From Chloroflexota bacterium (GTDB lineage: Bacteria > Chloroflexota > Anaerolineae > Anaerolineales > UBA4823): 16,748 nt of DNA. Positions 7,547 to 14,871 of this stretch are shown piece after piece. The notes under the pieces are model-generated. The model had not been told where the DNA came from, did no database searches, and saw only the letters and a list, made by a program, of their open reading frames with translations. Each line of letters starts with the position of its first letter. Positions within the stretch are counted from its first letter, which is position 1. The stretch is from assembly GCA_030613705.1 (NCBI GenBank), contig JAUWLJ010000007.1:1-16748 (forward strand), read 5' to 3'. A program made the position numbers and the translations under genes.

Positions 7547-9445
7547 TTATACTTCTCGAACCTCTCCTTCGATGATTTCATCTTCGCCTTCGTCCTCATG
7601 GCTGGGTGGTCCATGACCATTGCTGCCAGGTTCAGCCTGCTGCTGCTGAGCATACATCTGTTGGCTGATTGCGTGGAAGGCGTTTTGGAGGTCTTCAGTT
7701 TGCTGGCGGATCGAGTCAATATTATCGCTTTGGATCGTCTCGCGTAGTTCGCTGATCTTGGATTCGATATTTTGGCGTTCTTCAGCGGGAATTTTTTCAC
7801 CGAGATCCTGTAAAGTCTTTTCTGTTTGGTAAGCCAAACTATCAGCATTATTGCGGGCTTCGATCAGCTCCCGGTGTTTGCGATCTTCGCTCTCATGTTC
7901 GCGAGAGTCACTAACCATCTTGTCAATCTCAGATTGGGTCAGGTTGGTCGAAGCAGTAATGGTTACATTCTGCTCCTTTCCGGTTGCCTTATCTTGGGCA
8001 GTTACATTGATGATCCCGTTTGAATCGATATCAAAAGTTACTTCTATCTGAGGAATACCGCGCGGTGTTGGCGGAATTCCCTCCAGCCGGAACCGACCGA
8101 GGCTCATATTATCTCCAGCCATTGGGCGCTCACCCTGTAATACATGTATATCGACTACTGTCTGGTTATCCTCAGCGGTGGAAAAGACTTCTGATTTCTT
8201 AATCGGAATAGTTGTATTGCGCTCGATGAGAGTGGTCATCACGCTGCCTAATGTTTCTAATCCGAGAGATAATGGGGTAACATCCAGCAGGAGAACATCT
8301 TTAACTTCTCCTCCGAGAACTCCAGCTTGAATTGCAGCGCCAACCGCTACGACCTCATCTGGGTTGACGCCCTTATGGGGTTCTTTTTTAGTAAGCGAGC
8401 GGACGAGGTCTTGAACCATTGGCATCCGGGTTGCGCCGCCAACCAGTACGATCTCGTCAATATTTGCCTGATCAAGATTTGCATCCTTGATAGCTGCATG
8501 GAATGGCTCTTTCAGGCGCTGGATTAAATCCTCAGTCAACTGGTCAAATTTTGATCGCGTTATCTTTATTTGCAGATGTTTGGGACCGGAAGAATCAGCT
8601 GTAATATAGGGTAGGTTGATCTCTGTCTCCATTACGCTGGAGAGTTCAACTTTTGCTTTCTCAGCAGCTTCTCGTAATCTTTGCAGAGCTTGGCGATCAT
8701 TTCGCAGGTCAATGCCTCGATCTTTCATGAATTCATCTGCCACCCAATTTACTATTCTTTCATCCCAATCATCACCACCTAGATGGGTATCGCCATTGGT
8801 GGACTTGACTTCGATAACACCATCACCAACTTCCAATATGGAAACATCGAATGTGCCGCCACCTAAATCGAAGACCAGGATGGTTTCATTTTCTTTCTTA
8901 TCAAGCCCATACGCTAACGCGGCTGCCGTAGGTTCGTTAATGATGCGAAGAACTTCTAATCCGGCGATTTTGCCAGCATCTTTTGTGGATTGGCGCTGGC
9001 TATCATTGAAGTATGCTGGTACTGTGATCACAGCCTTGGAGACCGATTCTCCAAGATATGCCTCTGCGTCTGATTTGAGTTTAGCCAGGATCATGGCCGA
9101 AATCTCCTGGGGACTGTATTCCTTGTTCATCAGGGGGATTTTCACCCGCGCATCTCCTGCGGGACCCCGGACAACCTCAAATGGAACCATCGAGCGTTCG
9201 GTCTCCACCTCTTCATATCGGCGACCCATAAATCGTTTGATCGAGAAGATTGTGTTTTCTGGGTTGACAACTGACTGCCTCTTGGCGGTTTGACCAACTA
9301 ATCGCTCATTATTTTTATTGAAAGCAACGACGGATGATAACAACCGTGTACCTTCTGCGGTAGAAATCACCGTCGGATCGCCGCCTTCCATCACGGCCAC
9401 AACACTGTTCGTGGTGCCTAAATCTATACCGATAATCTTTGCCAT
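7547..9445 (-). CDS. dnaK: molecular chaperone DnaK (Hsp70)
   Basis: ATP-driven chaperone acting with DnaJ and GrpE on nascent and stressed proteins; neither partner gene is in the window. The true start is the ATG at 9445, giving 632 residues. It begins [20 protein letters not shown] and has AGGAG (9458-9454) at ideal spacing, whereas a longer reading to 9514 adds 23 unrelated residues. The nucleotide-binding domain shows [52 protein letters not shown] and [12 protein letters not shown]. The substrate-binding domain follows from [14 protein letters not shown], then a helical lid and an acidic tail ending [10 protein letters not shown]. It is divergent from dnaA and monocistronic by virtue of its terminator. 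No CIRCE element lies upstream, so HrcA control is not supported. Confidence 0.98.
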   Translation of the reverse strand: MAKIIGIDLGTTNSVVAVMEGGDPTVISTAEGTRLLSSVVAFNKNNERLVGQTAKRQSVVNPENTIFSIKRFMGRRYEEVETERSMVPFEVVRGPAGDARVKIPLMNKEYSPQEISAMILAKLKSDAEAYLGESVSKAVITVPAYFNDSQRQSTKDAGKIAGLEVLRIINEPTAAALAYGLDKKENETILVFDLGGGTFDVSILEVGDGVIEVKSTNGDTHLGGDDWDERIVNWVADEFMKDRGIDLRNDRQALQRLREAAEKAKVELSSVMETEINLPYITADSSGPKHLQIKITRSKFDQLTEDLIQRLKEPFHAAIKDANLDQANIDEIVLVGGATRMPMVQDLVRSLTKKEPHKGVNPDEVVAVGAAIQAGVLGGEVKDVLLLDVTPLSLGLETLGSVMTTLIERNTTIPIKKSEVFSTAEDNQTVVDIHVLQGERPMAGDNMSLGRFRLEGIPPTPRGIPQIEVTFDIDSNGIINVTAQDKATGKEQNVTITASTNLTQSEIDKMVSDSREHESEDRKHRELIEARNNADSLAYQTEKTLQDLGEKIPAEERQNIESKISELRETIQSDNIDSIRQQTEDLQNAFHAISQQMYAQQQQAEPGSNGHGPPSHEDEGEDEIIEGEVREV

Positions 9446-9593
9446 ATATGTTCTCCTCTTGCTAATATTCTTTGTAGTTATGATACCGGAAGATTGCAAG
9501 AAAACTGTTAACATCTTGTAGAATCGTTGTCAGAATATTCGATTGGGGTGGTCAAATGTGGTGATATAGATCAATAGAGTCTGAAATTAGCGT

Positions 9594-9830
9594 AATGTTA
9601 AAGAAAACTTTCCGGATGAAAGACAAAAAATGGAGGGAGAGTCTGGTTAGTTCATTGATTTATTCTTAACCTGGTTTTAACATTTCACTCGAATGCAAGT
9701 ATCCAATGATGAGAACCGATTTATAATGCCATATATAGGGGTATAGATGAGGGACTCTCCCACTGATGGGTCTATGGTTCCTGTTGAATCGAATCGTTTT
9801 GAGACGATATGCAGGAATTATTTTAACATT
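9594..9830. repeat. three copies of the 9-mer TTTAACATT
   Basis: The exact 9-mer occurs on the + strand at 9676-9684 and 9822-9830 and on the minus strand at 9602-9594. The two + copies share a preceding T (10-mer TTTTAACATT), and both are soon followed by CGAAT. A palindromic relative, TGTTAACAT, lies at 9506-9514. The motif is AT-rich, so some recurrence is expected by chance, but three exact copies in 240 bases looks more than random. A protein-binding role (DnaA or a regulator) is inference. Confidence 0.4.
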
Positions 9831-9831
9831 C

Positions 9832-9864
9832 GAATTCTTAAAATTTCTAGTTTTTTTAAGATTC
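9832..9864. repeat. AT-rich inverted repeat upstream of the dnaA promoter
   Basis: GAATTCTTAAAA (9832-9843) pairs with TTTTAAGATTC (9854-9864) with one bulged base, around a ten-base loop. It lies just before the -35 of the likely dnaA promoter. The low stability suits an unwinding element or a weak regulator site better than a terminator. Confidence 0.35.
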
Positions 9865-9879
9865 CGTATGGTTTTTCTC

Positions 9880-9909
9880 TTGATTTTTTAGGTCAACCTC
9901 TGCTAGAAT
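9880..9909 (+). promoter_or_regulatory. likely sigma-70-type promoter of dnaA
   Basis: The -35 TTGATT (9880-9885) is separated by 18 bases from the -10 TAGAAT (9904-9909). TG at 9901-9902 makes it an extended -10. Transcription would start near 9916, leaving a leader of roughly 190 bases before the dnaA ATG. The leader has a small CCTC/GAGG hairpin near 10016-10028. Confidence 0.55.
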
Positions 9910-10107
9910 GGAGGTCGCAAGGGATGCACTATCACCTAACCCGCGCATCAATCCTGGGGGTGAAATCGCTTCAGGCGGTAGTTTTTCTCGAGTACACAAT
10001 TCATAGGAAGTGGAACCTCTCACTGAGGAGAGCAGTGATTGGGATGGTTCACAATTGCCATTTGTTGCATACTGTCAATATCTATCTGATGCAGGAGGAT
10101 GTTGTAT

Positions 10108-11445
10108 ATGAAAGCTGAGCAAGCCTGGCAAGCAACGCAAGGGCAGCTTCAATTGGAGATGCCGAAAGCTGCTTATGATACCTGGGTTCGAGATGCGGAT
10201 TACTTCTCATATGAAGATGGCATGTTTGTCATCAGTGTGCAAAACGCTTATGCCCGAGATTGGTTGGAAAGTCGATTATCCAGCACTGTCCTCCGAATTT
10301 TGACTGGAATGATGAACCGTACGGTGGAAGTACGCTTCATAGTATGGCAGGATCGAGAGGTCGTAGGGGGCATTGAAATGGAGTCGGAAACAGATGACGA
10401 AGATGAGATATCCTATCCCATTAATCAAACCTTGAATGCCAGGTATACATTTGATAACTTCGTTGTCGGTGCCAGCAATCGCTTGGCCCACGCAGCATCT
10501 CTCGCGGTTGCCGAAAATCCAGCTCAGGCTTACAATCCTCTCTTCATTTACGGTGGAGTGGGATTGGGAAAAACCCATTTGCTTCACGCCATTGGTAATT
10601 TCAGCGCTTCTAGGGGACAGGGTATCCTATACGTCTCTTCAGAAGAGTTTACCAATGACTTGATCAACGCTATCCGTAACCATAAGACACAAGCGTTCCG
10701 TGAGAAATACCGCCGAATCGATGTCTTGTTGATCGATGATATCCAATTCATTGCCGGAAAAGAATCGACTCAAGAGGAATTTTTCCATACATTTAATACC
10801 CTCCATGGACAGGATAAACAGATAGTTATTTCGTCAGATCGCCCGCCGAAATCGTTGATAACACTCGAAGAGCGACTCCGCTCCCGATTTGAATGGGGTT
10901 TGACCGCGGATCTACAACCCCCGGATTTTGAAACCCGGATGGCAATCTTGCGCTCTAAAGCTGAACGCGCGGGTAGAAAAGTCCCTGGGGAGATCATTGA
11001 AGTAATTGCCCGACGAGTGCAATCAAATATCCGTGAATTGGAGGGCGCTCTGACTAGAGTGGTGGCATTTGTTGATTTGAGCGGATTGCCCCTTACTCCC
11101 AAGCTTGTTGAAACAGCTTTAGCCGATTTGTTGCCCCGCCGCTCAAAGGTCGAACCAGAAGAGGTGGTGCAATCTGTTGCAGAGGCGTTTGGTGTTCATC
11201 TTGACCGCATGTTAAGTCGTGACCGTTCACGTGAGGTTGCTCTTCCTCGTCAAATCGCGATGTACCTTTTACGGGAAGAATCGAATATCTCTCTACCTAT
11301 GATTGGGAAAACCTTGGGTGGTCGCGATCACACAACGATTATGTATGGGTGTGATAAGATCGCAGATTTACTCGAGCGTGATGACCGCTTAAGACGTCAG
11401 GTTATCGAAATACGCGAAAATATATATGGTCAGACCAATCTATAG
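10108..11445 (+). CDS. dnaA: chromosomal replication initiator protein DnaA
   Basis: Binds the origin and, as an ATP-bound filament, opens it for replication. The 445 residues show all domains: domain I, residues 1-80 (QAWQATQGQLQLEMPKAAYDTWV); a short acidic linker, about 88-103; the AAA+ domain with Walker A GGVGLGKT (149-156), Walker B LLIDDIQ (207-213) and the RLRSRFEWGL box (256-265) holding the arginine finger; and domain IV with the DNA-binding signature GGRDHTTI (404-411). The ATG at 10108 is chosen over the in-frame ATG at 10099 because AGGAGG (10093-10098) is nine bases from the former but abuts the latter. dnaN does not follow; a nucleoside phosphorylase does. The linker (domain II) is short. 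Confidence 0.98.
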   Translation: MKAEQAWQATQGQLQLEMPKAAYDTWVRDADYFSYEDGMFVISVQNAYARDWLESRLSSTVLRILTGMMNRTVEVRFIVWQDREVVGGIEMESETDDEDEISYPINQTLNARYTFDNFVVGASNRLAHAASLAVAENPAQAYNPLFIYGGVGLGKTHLLHAIGNFSASRGQGILYVSSEEFTNDLINAIRNHKTQAFREKYRRIDVLLIDDIQFIAGKESTQEEFFHTFNTLHGQDKQIVISSDRPPKSLITLEERLRSRFEWGLTADLQPPDFETRMAILRSKAERAGRKVPGEIIEVIARRVQSNIRELEGALTRVVAFVDLSGLPLTPKLVETALADLLPRRSKVEPEEVVQSVAEAFGVHLDRMLSRDRSREVALPRQIAMYLLREESNISLPMIGKTLGGRDHTTIMYGCDKIADLLERDDRLRRQVIEIRENIYGQTNL

Positions 11446-11490
11446 GCTAAACTGCTAACTCGATATTCAATGCGTGTAGTTGTATTATTT

Positions 11491-11516
11491 TTTTGCCCGA
11501 TGAAAATCGGGCAAAA
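11491..11516 (+). terminator. perfect 11-bp hairpin after dnaA, possibly a terminator
   Basis: TTTTGCCCGAT (11491-11501) and ATCGGGCAAAA (11506-11516) pair fully around a GAAA tetraloop. Seven T lie before the stem (11488-11494) and only TTCAATT follows it, so it is not a textbook U-tract terminator on either strand. It may still define the dnaA 3' end. Confidence 0.45.
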
Positions 11517-11547
11517 TTCAATTCAGAGTAAATCTCATAATTTTGCT

Positions 11548-11567
11548 TCAAATGTGGTGAGATAGAG
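11548..11567 (+). repeat. copy of a motif also found at 9552-9571, flanking dnaA
   Basis: TCAAATGTGGTGA is present at 11548-11560 and at 9552-9564. With the seven bases after it, 18 of 20 positions agree. One copy is near the dnaK side of the dnaA upstream region, and the other precedes the ribosome site of the phosphorylase gene. Chance can explain one such pair in a window this size. A regulatory meaning is only a possibility. Confidence 0.25.
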
Positions 11568-11578
11568 GAGAGTTCAAG

Positions 11579-12346
11579 ATGAAATCAGAGGATTATCCAT
11601 TATTGGAGTATGATCCCACCATTCCAGCGGTTATTGAACCGCAGCAGGTAGTCAGAAACATTGGAGCGCCAGAGCATTGTATTTTTTGTTTTTTTGCTGA
11701 GGTGATCGAAGATCTCAAGCAGAAAGGCGACCTGCGGACAATTGCTCATCAAAAGTGGGAAGATCTGAACCGGCCGCTCTATGAGATGGATGTCGGAGGG
11801 AAAAGAATTGGGGTTTTTCAGCCGGGAGTTGGTGCACCTCAGGCTGCAGGTTTGATGGAAGAAGTGATCGCTCGTGGTTGTCGAAAATTCATCGCTTGTG
11901 GTGGTGCTGGAGTCCTTGACCGGAATATTGATGTGGGTAAAATTTTAATCCCGACTGCTGCTGTGCGAGACGAGGGGACTTCATTCCATTACCTCCCACC
12001 GGGTAGGGAGGTTCAAGCAAATGAAGAAGTGGTGGCGATCATGGAAGCTGTTCTTCAAGAACAGGGTTTCCAGTATTTGAAGGTGAAGACCTGGACCACA
12101 GATGCGCCTTATCGGGAGACACCTGAAAAAGTGAAGTTGAGGAAAGCTGAAGGGTGCCTCACAGTTGAGATGGAGACCGCGGCCTTCCTGTCTATCGCTC
12201 AGTTCCGGGATGTGCGATTCGGTCAGCTTCTTTATGGTGGGGATGATGTCAGTGGTTCTAACTGGGATGCTCGGCAATGGCAAAGAAAGAAAGGGGTGCG
12301 GGAGAAATTATTTCGTTTGGCTGTGGATATTTGTATTAATCTCTAA
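11579..12346 (+). CDS. nucleoside phosphorylase (uridine/purine phosphorylase superfamily)
   Basis: Likely cleaves a nucleoside with phosphate to base and ribose 1-phosphate in the cytoplasm. Of 255 residues, the PNP/UDP core begins after about 70 residues. It shows GVFQPGVGAP (78-87, phosphate/base pocket), ACGGAG (106-111), IPTAAVRDEGTSFHYLPP (124-141), TTDAPYRET (173-181), VEMETAA (196-202; the Glu-Met-Glu that binds ribose) and GGDDVSG (220-226). The N-terminal stretch includes EHCIFCFF, with a Cys pair of unclear role. The start has GAGGAG (11565-11570) eight bases upstream. Whether uridine, a purine nucleoside or another substrate is used cannot be told, so no symbol is given. It converges with the next gene and shares four bases of stop codons with it. 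Confidence 0.87.
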   Translation: MKSEDYPLLEYDPTIPAVIEPQQVVRNIGAPEHCIFCFFAEVIEDLKQKGDLRTIAHQKWEDLNRPLYEMDVGGKRIGVFQPGVGAPQAAGLMEEVIARGCRKFIACGGAGVLDRNIDVGKILIPTAAVRDEGTSFHYLPPGREVQANEEVVAIMEAVLQEQGFQYLKVKTWTTDAPYRETPEKVKLRKAEGCLTVEMETAAFLSIAQFRDVRFGQLLYGGDDVSGSNWDARQWQRKKGVREKLFRLAVDICINL

Positions 12347-13590
12347 AGTTGTTTATCTGCTTTGCTATCCTTACTCACTAATTGTTCAGAGGGAGCGTTT
12401 TTCTGTCTCCCCTTCCAGAGTCGACCGATAAATTCGTTCCAGGGGATATTTGTATCTCGCGACTCATCATCCGATGGTGGCCAAGGCTCCTGGTCCAACA
12501 TCTTGCGGATGAAGTAGCGGTTGATCAAAACCATAGAAGCAAGAACAGGGGCGGCAAGAACTAATCCAACAAATCCGATTAATCTCGCCGCTATCAGGGC
12601 CGCGACTAATACTGCCGCGGGGTGTAGACCAAGCGTATCACCATGAAATTTTGGAACGACGATGTTATCCAGGATAGCGTCAAGAATTAGGCAAAATGCC
12701 ACGACCAGGATTACATAAGCCCAAGGTTCCAGACCAAAAAAATTGTATCCCTGGAAAAATGCGACCAGAGCAGTCACGATCCAAACGATGAACGGTCCTA
12801 CATAAGGGATGAATCTGGCCACACCTGCCAGGATCGCTATACCCAAGGCATAACGAACTCCCAGAACCGTCAGTAATATTGAATAAAGGAAGATTGCCAG
12901 TAAAAATATGACCATCTGGCCGCGCAGGAATACGTTCCAGATCCTGCGAAACTCCAAATTTATGTGTCGGATATCGTCGTTATAACCCGGGATATTGATC
13001 CGGATCATCTCATCCGTTACTTGACCGGTTCGAGCGAGCAAGAAGTAGGCGATAACCAAAACGAACATTGCCCACCCGAGTGTTACCAGTGCGCTGGCAG
13101 CAAAGGAACTGAGAACTGAACCGAATCTCCCCAGCACGGGCTGCAAAGTGTCAAGAACTTGATTGGCGAGGGATTGTAGATCAGTTTGACTCAACCCGAA
13201 TCTAAAAGGTCCGATGCTGTATTCCTGAGAAGATATTTTGTCCACCAGGTCGGGGAGTGTTACAGTAAAGGAATTGATCACACCCACCAGGCTTTGCATT
13301 TGTTGTATGATGGCAAAACCTGATACAGTCAGAATGGCAAGCAGGATGAGTACAAATAATAAGAATATTATGTTGACAGACCAACCCCAATTTAGATGGG
13401 TCTTGCGATTTATGATCGCGGCCCCTGGATGTAAAACGTAGGCCAGGATAACTGCCAGGAGTAGAGGGCCGATGATCGATCTGAAATAAATTAGAAAAGC
13501 TACCAATATCCCCACAAAAGTCAGACCAACAACGAGTTTGGTACCTGAATTCCAGACCGGAGAAGGAGGAGATGAGGCTTTTTCATTCAT
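12343..13590 (-). CDS. AI-2E family transporter (PF01594-type, YdbI/PerM/TqsA-like)
   Basis: An integral membrane protein of 415 residues with about eight helices. Two N-terminal hairpins (about 18-95) precede a soluble loop with amphipathic helices (about 100-160), then further helices to about residue 350. The C-terminal tail is charged and cytoplasmic (KADKQL end). The signature ARFIPYVGPFIVWIVTAL and the DTLGLHPAAVLVAALIA segment are typical. Family members export autoinducer-2 in E. coli (TqsA), or act as Na+/H+ antiporters or unknown transporters elsewhere, so the substrate is open. The TAG stop (12345-12343) overlaps the stop of the phosphorylase gene on the other strand. The start at 13590 has no strong Shine-Dalgarno. 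A 136-base gap separates it from the small protein upstream. Confidence 0.9.
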   Translation of the reverse strand: MNEKASSPPSPVWNSGTKLVVGLTFVGILVAFLIYFRSIIGPLLLAVILAYVLHPGAAIINRKTHLNWGWSVNIIFLLFVLILLAILTVSGFAIIQQMQSLVGVINSFTVTLPDLVDKISSQEYSIGPFRFGLSQTDLQSLANQVLDTLQPVLGRFGSVLSSFAASALVTLGWAMFVLVIAYFLLARTGQVTDEMIRINIPGYNDDIRHINLEFRRIWNVFLRGQMVIFLLAIFLYSILLTVLGVRYALGIAILAGVARFIPYVGPFIVWIVTALVAFFQGYNFFGLEPWAYVILVVAFCLILDAILDNIVVPKFHGDTLGLHPAAVLVAALIAARLIGFVGLVLAAPVLASMVLINRYFIRKMLDQEPWPPSDDESRDTNIPWNEFIGRLWKGRQKNAPSEQLVSKDSKADKQL

Positions 13591-13682
13591 GCAGATCGAA
13601 TCTCACAATTACATATCCCAACTGAATTTGATTGCCCCGTCTAATTTAATTTCACAATCCAATACCACTGACACTGAAAATT

Positions 13683-13711
13683 ATTCCCCTTAATTTAAAA
13701 GGTATGGGAAT
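13683..13711 (-). terminator. possible weak terminator after the sortase cluster
   Basis: ATTCCC on the left arm pairs with GGGAAT on the right, with an inner CCTT/AAGG helix around AT-rich sequence. On the minus strand it is followed by AATTTTC, a poor U-tract. It lies between the small protein and the AI-2E-type gene. Nothing else definite is seen in 13591-13726. Confidence 0.3.
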
Positions 13712-13726
13712 TAACCAGGGAACTAA

Positions 13727-13924
13727 CTAGATGAAGAAAGATATGATGATAAGTATGGTTAAAAAGATGGCAGCTAATATACCAATCGTCCGTAGATCTT
13801 TTACTACATAGGTGTAATCCGGGTCAAAGTTATCGGGGATGCGTGCGCTTGCTCCTGATCCTGATGGTGTTGCTTGACCCGATGGTGACCCAGAACGGTT
13901 TTTACGTTTTCGTTTTTTACTCAT
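13727..13924 (-). CDS. small basic tail-anchored membrane protein
   Basis: The 65 residues have three parts. Residues 2-10 are highly basic (SKKRKRKNR). Residues 11-30 are low-complexity Ser/Gly/Pro. A conserved-looking block, NFDPDYTYVVKDLRTIGIL (32-50), leads into one C-terminal membrane helix (about 46-65, AAIFLTILIIISFFI). The expected topology is N-terminus in the cytoplasm with almost nothing outside. GGAGA lies about 12 bases before the ATG. It starts 22 bases after the sortase stop, so it is likely co-transcribed with it. I recall similar small proteins in Anaerolineae genomes, but this is unverified. Function is unknown. Short length is the main doubt; layout, ribosome site and membrane helix argue it is real. 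Confidence 0.72.
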   Translation of the reverse strand: MSKKRKRKNRSGSPSGQATPSGSGASARIPDNFDPDYTYVVKDLRTIGILAAIFLTILIIISFFI

Positions 13925-13946
13925 CGATAAGAAAGTTCTCCAAAGC

Positions 13947-14864
13947 TCAATTATTGCCTGTTTGTAGGCGCGTTATTACCGCGATTCGTTGATTGTCCAC
14001 AAGGTAAGGATAACATGAAATGAGGGTTAATGTGGGTTGGGATGTGCTGTCCATGATGTCGACTTGGGTCGGTTCTACAACTTTGCTATCGCTGACAATA
14101 TAAGAATATGCCCGTTGGTTGGTATAAATTGTGATCTCGTCTCCTGGTTGCAAGCGATCCAGATCGCGAAAGATCTCACCGAAGATATCGTTATGAGCGG
14201 ATAAGACGACATTGCCTTTATCACCAGGATCAGCAGAACCGATGTGTTGTCCAACCCCTTTTTTCAATTGCTCCCACCCGTCACCTTGAACGACTGGCGC
14301 ATCGACTCCTATGGCTGGAATTTGAATCCGGGTTGCCTGCTCTGGACCTGGTGTTGGGATGGGGATATTTGCTAACGATTGAACGAGTGGTCTCAAATGT
14401 TGGGGGATTTCAGCTTCATTTGGACGTGCGCCTTCTGGCGAGGTTGGAGAGGTATGTCCCGAGGGTAAAACTACAGAAACGATCAAAGGCGTTGGAGTAA
14501 GAGTTGGTTGTACTAGCGCGATGGCAACCTCCTCATTCAGCTCACGCATCATACTTATGCCGTTGAAAAGGAGCAATAAAAGACCCACGACAGCTAACAA
14601 TTCGACGAATAGGAGCAGTCCATCTAAAATTCGCTTTCGTCGCGTAGATGATAGGGGTGTTGAGGGATCCTCGACCGATTCGTCAAATTCCCCGGTGCGC
14701 ATGTCTTCCAAGGGGGAGCCATCAACATCCGGAGCGACAAGAACAACACGACCAGTGCGTCTATATCTTTCAAGACGTTCCTGGCGGGAAGCACGCCTTT
14801 TTTCCACTAAAAGACGGCGAAGTTCCTCTGCTGATAAATCCTCTGGAGAGACTATTTTTCGCAC
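13947..14864 (-). CDS. sortase (class D/E-like) with long cytoplasmic N-terminus
   Basis: A membrane-anchored cysteine transpeptidase that would attach surface proteins or pilins to the envelope. In 305 residues: a charged cytoplasmic segment (1-78, very Arg/Glu-rich at 12-38), one membrane helix (about 80-101), a Pro/Thr-rich linker (118-176) and a sortase domain (178-299). Catalytic residues are His224 (LSAHND), Cys284 (TLISCYPY) and Arg293 (NQRIAV), in the expected order. The start is GTG at 14864; an in-frame TGA upstream leaves no ATG alternative nearby. It lies seven bases after the glycosyltransferase stop. TATAAT (14876-14871) overlaps that stop but would yield a leaderless GTG message, so operon expression is more likely. 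No LPXTG-type substrate is encoded in the window. Confidence 0.9.
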   Translation of the reverse strand: MRKIVSPEDLSAEELRRLLVEKRRASRQERLERYRRTGRVVLVAPDVDGSPLEDMRTGEFDESVEDPSTPLSSTRRKRILDGLLLFVELLAVVGLLLLLFNGISMMRELNEEVAIALVQPTLTPTPLIVSVVLPSGHTSPTSPEGARPNEAEIPQHLRPLVQSLANIPIPTPGPEQATRIQIPAIGVDAPVVQGDGWEQLKKGVGQHIGSADPGDKGNVVLSAHNDIFGEIFRDLDRLQPGDEITIYTNQRAYSYIVSDSKVVEPTQVDIMDSTSQPTLTLISCYPYLVDNQRIAVITRLQTGNN

Positions 14865-14871
14865 GGATGGA

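Larger units (their letters stand above)
9446..10107. other. 662-base AT-rich intergenic region between divergent dnaK and dnaA
   Basis: No convincing gene lies here. A 123-codon frame at 9747-10118 has no family look, starts without a ribosome site and overlaps the dnaA promoter and the first dnaA codons. The region holds an extended -10 promoter for dnaA (9880-9909), a TTATAAT at 9721-9727 that may be another -10, three 9-mers TTTAACATT, an AT-rich inverted repeat (9832-9864) and a short hairpin ATCGT/ACGAT around 9793-9808. I found neither a TTATCCACA-type DnaA box nor a TTAGCACTC-type CIRCE half. The position beside dnaA makes it a candidate replication origin or autoregulatory region; this is inference. 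Confidence 0.6.

Noticed and set aside
8616..9293. 225-codon frame on the + strand opposite dnaK
   Set aside because: Ser/Thr/Arg-rich shadow of the conserved dnaK coding strand, with no recognisable domain.
9446..9514. Longer DnaK start at 9514
   Set aside because: The extra 23 residues are unrelated to DnaK, while the ATG at 9445 has a strong AGGAG and the canonical [12 protein letters not shown] start.
9446..9600. CIRCE (HrcA operator) or HAIR element upstream of dnaK
   Set aside because: Neither TTAGCACTC/GAGTGCTAA nor CTTGAGT/ACTCAAG halves are present.
9747..10118. 123-codon open frame upstream of dnaA
   Set aside because: No family resemblance, no ribosome site, odd composition, overlaps the likely dnaA promoter, Shine-Dalgarno and first codons. 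Treated as chance.
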